Source: Chloroflexota bacterium (GTDB lineage Bacteria; Chloroflexota; Limnocylindria; QHBO01). Taken from it: a DNA stretch of 7,468 nucleotides. Shown piece by piece: positions 1 to 6,753 of the stretch. The notes below the pieces were generated by a model. That model did no database searches. It saw nothing but the letters and a program-made list of their open reading frames with translations, and was not told the DNA's origin. Within the stretch, counting starts at the first letter, position 1. The number at the start of each line of letters is the position of its first letter. Made by a program: the position numbers and the translations under genes. The DNA lies in NCBI GenBank assembly GCA_024636135.1, contig JAGXHP010000025.1, forward strand, positions 1 through 7,468. The letters are read 5' to 3'.

Positions 1-897
1 GGCTCGTGGGTGGGTCCGGAGGCGCTGCGCTTCGACTTTCCGGCGCAGGGGGCAACAGCACGCGAGTCGCTGCGCGAGGTCGAGCGGCTCGTGAACGCGC
101 AGATTCGCCGTGACGCGCCGGTCCATCCCGAATGGATGGCGATGGGCGACGCACAGTCCCTCGGCGCGGACATGTTCTTCGGGGAGAAGTACCTGCCCGA
201 ATCGGTGCGGGTGGTCCAGGTCGATGGCTACAGCAAGGAGCTGTGCGGCGGGACACACGTCGCGAGCACCGGACAGATCGGCCAGTTCGTCATCACCGGT
301 GAGTCGAGCATCGGCGCCGGCCTGCGACGGATCGAGGCGGTCACCGGCGAGGCCGCGGACGATCTGGTGGCCTCGCGTCTCGAGGCGCTGCATGCCACGG
401 CGCAGCTGCTGGGCGAGCGCGAGGAGAACGTTCCGCAGCGGGTCGAAGCCCTGATCGCACGGCTCCGCGAGGCCGAGCGCGCGGCAAAGGGACCGCGAAC
501 GGCGGGAGCGCGCCTCGACGCGGCGGCAGCCCTCCACGCTGCCCAGCAGGCGGGGGAGACCAAGGTCGTGGTGCAGTCGTTTCCGGAGGCCGATGCGAAC
601 GCGCTGCGCGCGCTCGCCGACGATCTCCGGGGCATGACCGGTCGTTTCGTCCTCGTCGCGGGTGGCGGCTCCGACGGATCGCCGTCGCTGCTCGTCGCCG
701 CGAGTCGTGACCTGGCGGCCGAGGGCTTCGATGCCGGCGCCGTGATACGCCAGGCCGCGCCGATCATTGGCGGTGGGGGTGGCGGTCGCGCAGATCTTGC
801 GCAGGCCGGCGGTCGCGACGGGGCTCGCCTCGACGAGGCGCTGCGCGAGGCCGGTCGCCTCGCGCTCGAGGCGCTCCAGCGGATCGGGTCGGCCTGA
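1..897 (+). CDS. alaS: Alanine--tRNA ligase, C-terminal part (5' end outside window)
   Basis: AlaRS charges tRNA-Ala in the cytoplasm and hydrolyses mischarged Ser- and Gly-tRNA-Ala. Only the last 298 codons are present; the reading frame is open from base 1, so the catalytic domain and the first zinc/editing histidine motif lie upstream. The fragment opens with LRFDF at residues 9-13, the conserved entry to the editing domain. MFFGEKY follows, and then the CGGTH signature at bases 244-258, whose Cys and His complete the editing-site metal ligands. A helical linker rich in Arg, Ala and Glu (about 120-180) leads to the DHHA1-type C-terminal domain, which ends in a glycine run followed by GRADLAQAGG, close to the usual GGxGGGRxDMAQxGG. 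The Lys often found inside the glycine run is Gly here. The TGA stop is at 895-897. The next gene starts 9 nt later, so co-transcription is likely. No frameshift is seen. Identification is very secure. Confidence 0.97.
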   Translation, partial: GSWVGPEALRFDFPAQGATARESLREVERLVNAQIRRDAPVHPEWMAMGDAQSLGADMFFGEKYLPESVRVVQVDGYSKELCGGTHVASTGQIGQFVITGESSIGAGLRRIEAVTGEAADDLVASRLEALHATAQLLGEREENVPQRVEALIARLREAERAAKGPRTAGARLDAAAALHAAQQAGETKVVVQSFPEADANALRALADDLRGMTGRFVLVAGGGSDGSPSLLVAASRDLAAEGFDAGAVIRQAAPIIGGGGGGRADLAQAGGRDGARLDEALREAGRLALEALQRIGSA

Positions 898-906
898 CAC
901 GCCGCA

Positions 907-2193
907 GTGACGGTTGTGCAGCAGCTCTGGGGTCGTGTCGCGGATCGGCTGCGTGCTGCCGGACGCGCCGGAGCCCATCCCGCGATCGCCGCGCTCGACA
1001 TCGGCACCGAGTATGCCAAGGCCCTCGTCCTCTCGGTCGAGCGTGACCCCGGCGGGCGCCTCTCGGGGCTGGTGCTGGGCACCGGGCGTCAGCGGCAGGG
1101 CCTGGCCCACATGCAGTCCGGCACGGTGAGCGACATCGACGCCGTGGTCGAGAACAGCCGAGCGGCGATGGATGAGGCGCGCGCCATGGCCGGTCGGCGT
1201 CCAACGGCGGCGGTCATCGGGATCGCCGGCGAGCTGGTGAAGGGCGCGACCAGCACGCTCGTCAGCCGACGCGATGCTCCGCGCCAGCCACTCGACGAGG
1301 ACGAGCTGCAGCGTATCGTGGCGCGGGCACAGAAGTCGGCGCTCGACGAGGCGGAGGAGCGGATCCGCTGGGAGTCCGGGATGGATCGGCTCGACGTGCG
1401 CCTGGTCCACGCAGCCATCGTCGAGATGAAGATCGACGGCTACCCGGTCAGCAACCCGATCGGATTCACCGGCGCGCAGGTCGAGCTCCACCTGTTCAAC
1501 GCGTTCGCCCCGATGGTCCATCTCGGCGCGCTGCAATCCGTGGCCAACGCCCTGGATCTCGAGCTGCTGGGGGTGATCGCCGAGCCCTATGCGGTCGCGA
1601 CGTGCCTCGACCCCGGCGAGCTCGGCGACGCGGGGGCGGTCTTCATCGACATCGGCGGGGGAACGACGGACGTGGCCCTGGTCCGTGGTGGCGGCATCGC
1701 GGGGACGAAGATGCTGGCGCTCGGCGGCCGCGCCTTCACGAAGGGCGTGGCGGAGCGGCTGGGCATCTCGTTCGCCGATGCGGAAGCACGCAAGCTCGCC
1801 GTCGAGACCGACGAGGACCCCGACGTGGCCGAGGCGCTGCTCGAGGACGCCCGGATCTGGCGCGATGGGGTCGAGCTCATGATCGGCGACCTGGCGGCCG
1901 GAGAGCTGCTTCCGGCGCGCATCCTCCTGTGCGGCGGCGGCGCCGACCTGCCGCAGGTGCGAAGCGTGCTGGCGGAGGATGGCTGGTGGAGTGCCCTGCC
2001 ATTCGCGCGACGGCCGTCGGTGCGTCCCATGGCCCCGGACGAGGTGCTCGGCCTGCGCGACGCGACCGGTCGCCTGGGAACCCGCCAGGACGTCACGCCC
2101 ATGGCCCTCGCCCACCAGGCGCTCATCCTCGACGCCGGGGCGTCGGCCGTCGATCGCGCCATGCGCGGCGTGGTGCGGGAGATGGCCCTGTGA
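907..2193 (+). CDS. FtsA/PilM-like actin-fold ATPase
   Basis: This 428-residue cytoplasmic protein belongs to the actin-like ATPase superfamily, closest in pattern to FtsA and PilM. Visible motifs are phosphate-1 (ALDIGTEYAK, about 29-38), an SHS2/1C-type region (about 100-195), phosphate-2 (FIDIGGGTTDVALV, 246-259) and the adenosine motif (ILLCGGGADLPQV, 339-351). All are intact, so ATP binding is expected. The first 20 residues form a likely amphipathic helix (VVQQLWGRVADRLR) that might touch the membrane; this is an inference. The GTG start at 907 is the first possible one after the alaS stop, which is in the same frame. It lacks a clear Shine-Dalgarno sequence, so read-on from alaS is plausible; GTG 916 is an alternative. 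There is no ftsZ or ftsQ nearby, so this is probably not the canonical division FtsA. Its stop overlaps the start of a bitopic membrane protein, as in PilM-PilN type pairs. The exact role is unknown. Confidence 0.88.
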   Translation: MTVVQQLWGRVADRLRAAGRAGAHPAIAALDIGTEYAKALVLSVERDPGGRLSGLVLGTGRQRQGLAHMQSGTVSDIDAVVENSRAAMDEARAMAGRRPTAAVIGIAGELVKGATSTLVSRRDAPRQPLDEDELQRIVARAQKSALDEAEERIRWESGMDRLDVRLVHAAIVEMKIDGYPVSNPIGFTGAQVELHLFNAFAPMVHLGALQSVANALDLELLGVIAEPYAVATCLDPGELGDAGAVFIDIGGGTTDVALVRGGGIAGTKMLALGGRAFTKGVAERLGISFADAEARKLAVETDEDPDVAEALLEDARIWRDGVELMIGDLAAGELLPARILLCGGGADLPQVRSVLAEDGWWSALPFARRPSVRPMAPDEVLGLRDATGRLGTRQDVTPMALAHQALILDAGASAVDRAMRGVVREMAL

Positions 2194-3815
2194 GCGAGCC
2201 GCTTGCGCTGCTCTACCTCGAGACCGACGACGAGGTCACCACCGTGGTGCGCCGAATCCGGGCCACGGACGCGGAGCGGATCGTCATCGTCGCGCCGGGG
2301 CGCTCGCGTGCCACGTCGAGTGTCGTCGCGATGCGCCTGATGGCCCGAGCCGCGCAGGAGACCAGCCGCGACCTCGCCGTGGTCGGTGACTCCCTGACGC
2401 GGTCGCTGGCGGCCGAGGCGGACCTCGGCGCATGGGCGACGATCGAGGATGCGCGCGCGGCGGTTCCCGTGGCCGATGCCGCGCCGGCCGGACGCGCCCC
2501 CATTCGCGTGATGCGCGGCGATGTCACAGCCGAGAGCGACGAGACGGCCCCGGTGGCCGTCGCCCTCGCGCCTCCCGCGCGCGCGGCCGATGCCGACGAG
2601 ACTCGGGCCGTGCCGCGCCCGCGTCGCCCCCAGCTCGATCCGCCGCCGGCTCGGGCACGGCGATCGGCACCAGCGGCCCTGCTGCTCGCCGCGCTCGCCG
2701 CCGTCATTGTGGTGGGCGGTGCCGTCGGTGCGGTCGTCCTGCCGGCGGCGACCGTGACGATCGTGCCGCGCAGCGAGCCGGTCGGACCGGTGCCCTACGA
2801 GATCCGGGTCGACGAACCCGATCGCGCTCAGGGCTCGGTCGAGGCCATCGCCATCGTCACCGCGACCGGCACGTACCCGATCCAGGCCGCGGCGACCGGG
2901 GTGGTGGTGTTCCGCAACTTCAACACCGTCGCCGTTGCGGTGGGGAGTGGCGCGCTCGTCGCCGCCGGTGAGCAGGCCTTCGCCACCACCGCCGAGGTCG
3001 TGGTGCCGGCGGGGACGCTGACAGCGGAAGGCACGATCCGCGCGGGCGAGGAGGCCGTCGGCGTCGCGGCCGCGGCCATTGGTCCCGCCGCAAACGTCGC
3101 CGCGGAGGCGATCGACACGATCCTGAGCCAGAACGTCGCGGCGCGCCTGCGCGGATTCCCGAACAACGCGCAGCGCCTGGTGGTCAACCCGGAGCCGACG
3201 AGCGGCGGTGTCGACGAGAGCGGGCCGGAGATCACCCAGGAGGACGTTGACGCGGCAATTCTCTCGCTCGAAGCCGAGCTCGAGTCGCAGCTGGAAGGGC
3301 GGCTGGGCGCCACGGGTGATGCGGTCGTCGCCGATGAATCTGAGTCCTCCGAGCCTCGGATTGACGGTCTCGATGGCCTCGTGGGCACTCGCGACCAGCC
3401 GTCCGTCGAGCTGACCGGCGTGCTGGCCTACGATCGGCTGACGGTCTCGCGCGAGACGGTCACTGCCATGGCCGAAGAACAGGCGCGATCCGACCCACCG
3501 CCGCTCCCGGAGGGCCACGAGCTTGTCCCTTCGAGCATCACGGTCACGCTCGGTGCGGCCACCCGCGACGGCGACGCCCTGCTGATCGAGGCCGCGGTGA
3601 CGGCGGCATCGACGCCGGCGATCGATCGTGAGGCGATCGTCGAGGCCATTCGTGGCCTGGGCGCAGCGGAGGCCCGCTCGTCGCTGGCCTCGGTCGGCGC
3701 GGCGGCCATCGACCTGTGGCCCGGCTGGGTGGAGACGGTGCCCGAGCTGGACTGGCGCATCACCGTCACGGTCGAGGCGGAGGTCGCCCCGTCGCCGGCG
3801 CCCAGCGTGCCGTGA
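2190..3815 (+). CDS. Single-pass membrane protein with Rossmann-like head and baseplate-J-like domain
   Basis: The protein has 541 residues. Residues 1-90 look like a small alpha/beta domain (LLYLETDDEV, then IVIVAPGRSRATSS, then DLAVVGDS). Next come a Pro/Ala/Arg-rich linker (about 92-158), one strong membrane segment (about 161-186) and a long extracytoplasmic part. Positive charge (RARRS) just before the membrane segment suggests N-in topology. Residues about 235-330 follow the baseplate J/gp47 pattern: GVVVFRNFN, then a VPAGT turn, then IGPAANVAAEAI. An acidic linker (340-405) and a C-terminal domain ending LWPGWVETVP...DWRITVTVE follow. From memory, proteins with this whole layout occur in Chloroflexota and Patescibacteria and are labelled baseplate-J-like, without any phage context. 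The GTG start overlaps the previous stop by 4 nt and has GGGAG at 2177-2181, 8 nt upstream; extending further upstream would overlap the ATPase gene deeply. PPP motifs occur at 151-153 and 436-438. Function is unknown; an envelope partner of the preceding ATPase is my inference. Confidence 0.82.
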   Translation: MSEPLALLYLETDDEVTTVVRRIRATDAERIVIVAPGRSRATSSVVAMRLMARAAQETSRDLAVVGDSLTRSLAAEADLGAWATIEDARAAVPVADAAPAGRAPIRVMRGDVTAESDETAPVAVALAPPARAADADETRAVPRPRRPQLDPPPARARRSAPAALLLAALAAVIVVGGAVGAVVLPAATVTIVPRSEPVGPVPYEIRVDEPDRAQGSVEAIAIVTATGTYPIQAAATGVVVFRNFNTVAVAVGSGALVAAGEQAFATTAEVVVPAGTLTAEGTIRAGEEAVGVAAAAIGPAANVAAEAIDTILSQNVAARLRGFPNNAQRLVVNPEPTSGGVDESGPEITQEDVDAAILSLEAELESQLEGRLGATGDAVVADESESSEPRIDGLDGLVGTRDQPSVELTGVLAYDRLTVSRETVTAMAEEQARSDPPPLPEGHELVPSSITVTLGAATRDGDALLIEAAVTAASTPAIDREAIVEAIRGLGAAEARSSLASVGAAAIDLWPGWVETVPELDWRITVTVEAEVAPSPAPSVP

Positions 3816-4237
3816 CGACGATCATCGGCCTCGATCACGGCACCCGGCGCATCGGCGTGGCCGTGGCGGAAGCAGAGACGCGCATGGCGTTTGCCAGGGC
3901 GGCGATCCTGCGACGAAATCTCGAGGACGACCTGGATGCCATTCGCGCGATGGCCGTTCGGGAGTCGGCCGCGCTGCTGGTCCTTGGTCTTCCGCTGAAC
4001 ATGGACGGCAGCGAAGGATCACAGGCGAGAGTCGTCCGATCATTCGGGGAGCGGTTGGCCGCTTTCGGCATGCCAATTGCCTACCAGGACGAGCGACTCA
4101 GCTCGTGGGAGGCGGGGGAACGCCTGGTCGAGGCCGGGACGCGTCCGTCGCGTCATGGCGGGGAGCTAGACTCGGCGGCCGCACGCGTGATCCTGCAACA
4201 ATATCTGGACGCCCAGCCGCCTGAGGAGACCGAATGA
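3812..4237 (+). CDS. ruvX: RuvX/YqgF, putative pre-16S rRNA nuclease / Holliday junction resolvase-like protein
   Basis: This is an RNase H-fold nuclease of the YqgF family, implicated in maturing the 5' end of 16S rRNA. At 141 residues it has the normal family length. It opens directly with MTTIIGLDHGTRRIGVA, where D8 is the first catalytic aspartate. It continues with LLVLGLPLNMDGSEG (56-69), QDERLSS (92-98) and a C-terminal ELDSAAARVIL (118-128) whose D120 is the last acidic residue. All expected motifs are intact. I chose GTG 3812 because it puts the LDHGTRRIG motif at the usual N-terminal position and overlaps the upstream stop as GTGA. A longer reading from 3716 would add 32 residues unlike the family. 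No Shine-Dalgarno sequence is visible before 3812, so translation probably depends on coupling to the gene before. Its neighbour mltG is a very common partner in Gram-positive-type genomes. Confidence 0.95.
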   Translation: MTTIIGLDHGTRRIGVAVAEAETRMAFARAAILRRNLEDDLDAIRAMAVRESAALLVLGLPLNMDGSEGSQARVVRSFGERLAAFGMPIAYQDERLSSWEAGERLVEAGTRPSRHGGELDSAAARVILQQYLDAQPPEETE

Positions 4238-5616
4238 GCCGACGCCCCGCGCCCATGGGGGAGTACGAGGATCGACGGAACGCCCGGATTCGCCGGCTGC
4301 GCGAGCAGCGCGAGGGTCCGGTCCGCCGCCGCCGCCGCGTCGAGCCTCTGCTCCTGGTCGCCTGGATCGCCGGATCGATCGCGCTCCTCGCCTTCCTCCT
4401 CGTGTTCGGCTTCACAACGTTCTTCGCCCCGCGCGTCATGGCCTGGGTCGAGGACAATCCCGGCGCGATCGAGCACGGCCTCGTCGAGGACTTCGTGCAG
4501 TGGTACAACCCGGAGATCCTGGCCGACGAGGCTGCCAGCAGCGAGCAGCGACGCGTAACGATCACGGTTGAGCAGGGAGCCACGGACACCTCGATCGGGC
4601 AGCTCCTCCTGGAGCAGGGACTGATCAAGAGCGAGATCGCGTTCCAGTACGCGGTCATCACCTCGGGTCGCGAGGGAACCCTTGCCGCCGGCGTGTTCGA
4701 CCTGTCACCCACGCTGCGGCCGAGCCAGATCGTGGCCGCGCTCCAGGGCCAGGCATTCGGGGAAGTCACCAGCGTCACGATCCGCGAGGGCCTGCGGCTC
4801 GAGGAGGTCGTGGCTGCGTTCGCGGCGAGCGAGATGACGATGAACATGGAGGAGTTCGCCGCGCTGCTCCAGGCGCCCCCCGCCGACATCCTCAACGAGT
4901 TCGACTTCCTGGCCGACCTGCCCGCTGGCCGGTCCCTCGAGGGCTACATCCTGCCCGAGACGCTGGAGTACGAGATCAGCGGCGAGAACGCGAAACCGCG
5001 TGCCGTCGTCCGCCGGCTTCTCACCGAGTTCGGCGCCTCGTTGACGCAGGAGATCCGTGACGGCATCGCGGCCAAGGGCCTGAGCATCGACGAGGCGGTG
5101 ATCATCGCGAGCATCGTCGAGCGGGAGGCGGTCATCGACGAGGAGCGGCCGCGCATTGCGGCGGTGTACACGAATCGCTTCCTCCAGCCCGAAAACCCGC
5201 AGACCGTCGGCCTGCTCAATGCCGATCCCACGCTCCAGTACGGCCTGACGACGGGGGAGCAACGTCCCGTCGGCCATCCGTTCCTGAGCGAGGGTGGCGG
5301 CACGCTGGCGGTCGACGAGTGGGGTGCCGTGAACTGGTGGCCGCAGCTCCAGGTCAGTGGTGGTGAGGTGCCGCTTGACGAGAGCCTGCTCGGGTTCCAG
5401 ACCTACACCCGGCCCGGCTTGCCCCCCATGCCGATCGCGGCGCCCCGCATCGGATCGATTCAGGCCGTGGCCACGGCACCGCTCGAGGAGGGATACCTTT
5501 TCTTCGTGGCCGGCTGCCCGAACGGCACGCGGGACGGATCGCACTACTTCTCGACGACGCTCGACGAGCACAACGGGAACATCGCCCGCGCGAACGAGGA
5601 GTGCGCCGGGCAGTGA
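4234..5616 (+). CDS. mltG: Endolytic murein transglycosylase MltG
   Basis: MltG cleaves glycan strands of nascent peptidoglycan inside the chain and is thought to end glycan synthesis, acting at the outer face of the cytoplasmic membrane. The protein is 460 residues. It has a very Arg-rich cytoplasmic tail (1-36), one membrane helix (about 38-62), a LysM-like subdomain (about 107-175) and the YceG/MltG catalytic domain (about 180-450). The signature IIASIVEREA is at 290-299; E296 matches, from memory, the catalytic Glu218 of the E. coli enzyme. NADPTLQYGL (329-338) and GLPPMPIAAP (395-404) are further family motifs, and the end HYFSTTLDEHN is typical. Between the last two motifs the loop is long and contains NWWPQL, as I recall from Chloroflexota homologues. 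Two cysteines (428, 457) flank the C-terminal motif and could form a disulfide. The ATG start overlaps the ruvX stop (ATGA) and has GAGGAG at 4223-4228, 5 nt upstream. Confidence 0.96.
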   Translation: MSRRPAPMGEYEDRRNARIRRLREQREGPVRRRRRVEPLLLVAWIAGSIALLAFLLVFGFTTFFAPRVMAWVEDNPGAIEHGLVEDFVQWYNPEILADEAASSEQRRVTITVEQGATDTSIGQLLLEQGLIKSEIAFQYAVITSGREGTLAAGVFDLSPTLRPSQIVAALQGQAFGEVTSVTIREGLRLEEVVAAFAASEMTMNMEEFAALLQAPPADILNEFDFLADLPAGRSLEGYILPETLEYEISGENAKPRAVVRRLLTEFGASLTQEIRDGIAAKGLSIDEAVIIASIVEREAVIDEERPRIAAVYTNRFLQPENPQTVGLLNADPTLQYGLTTGEQRPVGHPFLSEGGGTLAVDEWGAVNWWPQLQVSGGEVPLDESLLGFQTYTRPGLPPMPIAAPRIGSIQAVATAPLEEGYLFFVAGCPNGTRDGSHYFSTTLDEHNGNIARANEECAGQ

Positions 5617-6710
5617 GCGACGAGCGACTCGCGCGCCTGAGGGCGCTGCTCGATGCACGGTTGCTCGATGCCGCCCTGGTCAGTCGCAACGCGAACCGAC
5701 GCTACTTCAGCGGCTTTCGGCTGGGCGATGCCGAGGGCCCGACGTCGGGGTGGTCCGGCTCGCTGCTCGTCACGCGGGACGCGGCACTGATCTTCGCCGA
5801 CTCGCGCTACACGGAGCAGGCTCGCCAGCAGGCTCCGGGATGGGAGCTCGTCGCCACGACGGGGCCGATCGCCATGGAGCTGCCCGGCGTGCTGCTGCGC
5901 CATGAGGTCGCGAGCCTCGGCGCCGAGGCCGCGGTCATGAGTCACGCGGACTGGTCGGCCCTGGCGGCCGCGGCTCCGGGCACGGAGCTGCACGCGATTG
6001 ACGCCGAGCTGGTCCCGCTTCGCGCGATCAAGACCACGGCAGAGATCGACGCCATCGAACGAGCCTGTGCCCTGACCGATGCGTGCTTCGACCACCTTGT
6101 CGAGTTCGTGGAGCCGGGGATGACCGAGGAGATGGTCGCGCTCGAGCTCGAGCGGTTCTTCCGCACCCAGGGCGCCGAGGGGCTCGCCTTCGAGCCGATC
6201 GTCCTCGCCGGCCCGCGCGCCGCGATGCCGCATGGGCGCCCCTCCGACGCCCCGATCGAGCGCGGCAACGTCCTGCTCATCGATTTCGGGTGCTCCGTCG
6301 ACGGCTATCGGTCCGACATGACGCGCACGCTGTTCGTCGGGGACGTGCCCGACGACGTGCGCCGCTACCACGACGCGGTCCGCGAGGCCCAGCAGGCGGC
6401 GATCGATGCCATCGCCATCGGCGCGAACGGGCAGGACCTGGATGCCCTCGCCCGCGAGCGGATCGAGCGCGAGGGAGTGGCCGCTTACGAGCATGGTTTG
6501 GGTCACGGCATCGGCCTGGAGACCCACGAGGCTCCGAGCCTGCGAAGATCGGTGGCGTCGGCGCTCGAGGCGGGCATGGTGTTCAGCGTCGAGCCGGGAA
6601 TCTATCTCCCGGGCGTCACGGGTATCCGGATCGAGGACATCGTGGCGCTCACCGCATCCGGCCCGCAGCTCCTCACCCGATCGACCCGGGAGCCGATCGC
6701 CATCGGTTGA
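5613..6710 (+). CDS. M24 family Xaa-Pro peptidase (aminopeptidase P / prolidase type)
   Basis: This is a dimetal 'pita-bread' peptidase of 365 residues that removes or releases residues next to proline, probably in the cytoplasm since no signal peptide is visible. Residues 1 to about 133 form a creatinase-type N-terminal domain (ALVSRNANRRYFSGF near the start). The catalytic domain covers about 140-355. All five metal ligands are visible: D224 (LLIDFG), D235 (YRSDMTRT), H298 (HGLGHGIG), E327 (VFSVEPGIY) and E341 (IRIEDIV). H207 (MPHGRPSD) and H305 (ETHE) match the proton-shuttling histidines of the family. I chose GTG 5613 because it forms a GTGA overlap with the mltG stop. GTG 5601, four codons earlier, is possible but lies inside the GAGGAG (5596-5601) that could serve as ribosome binding site. 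Aminopeptidase P and prolidase (pepQ) cannot be told apart here. The place just before efp is the usual one for this gene in related clusters. Confidence 0.94.
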   Translation: MSDERLARLRALLDARLLDAALVSRNANRRYFSGFRLGDAEGPTSGWSGSLLVTRDAALIFADSRYTEQARQQAPGWELVATTGPIAMELPGVLLRHEVASLGAEAAVMSHADWSALAAAAPGTELHAIDAELVPLRAIKTTAEIDAIERACALTDACFDHLVEFVEPGMTEEMVALELERFFRTQGAEGLAFEPIVLAGPRAAMPHGRPSDAPIERGNVLLIDFGCSVDGYRSDMTRTLFVGDVPDDVRRYHDAVREAQQAAIDAIAIGANGQDLDALARERIEREGVAAYEHGLGHGIGLETHEAPSLRRSVASALEAGMVFSVEPGIYLPGVTGIRIEDIVALTASGPQLLTRSTREPIAIG

Positions 6711-6753
6711 GCGGTATCCTCTCCCGCATCGGCCCACCAACAGGAGTTCACGA
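6711..6753 (+). promoter_or_regulatory. Intergenic leader with Shine-Dalgarno site of efp
   Basis: This 43-nt gap is the longest between any two genes in the cluster. AGGAG at 6742-6746 lies 7 nt before the TTG start of efp, an ideal spacing, and it decides that start. TATCCT at 6715-6720 resembles a -10 box, but I see no convincing -35 partner 16-18 nt upstream, so an internal promoter for efp is only a possibility. No hairpin typical of a terminator is seen, so read-through from the peptidase gene is expected. Confidence 0.7.

Noticed and set aside
1602..2189. Long in-frame extension upstream of the membrane protein gene
   Set aside because: It runs inside the ATPase gene, is Arg/Gly-rich without motifs, and the GTG at 2190 with GGGAG upstream gives the conserved beginning of the family.
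2880..3330. Prophage tail gene suggested by the baseplate-J-like domain
   Set aside because: No other phage gene is present, the protein has its own membrane helix, base composition does not change, and it overlaps housekeeping genes.
1587..3518. A 643-codon open frame on the minus strand opposite the ATPase and the membrane protein
   Set aside because: It is an antisense shadow typical of GC-rich DNA. Its translation is Arg/His/Gly-rich with no domain motif, while the + strand frames carry clear family signatures.
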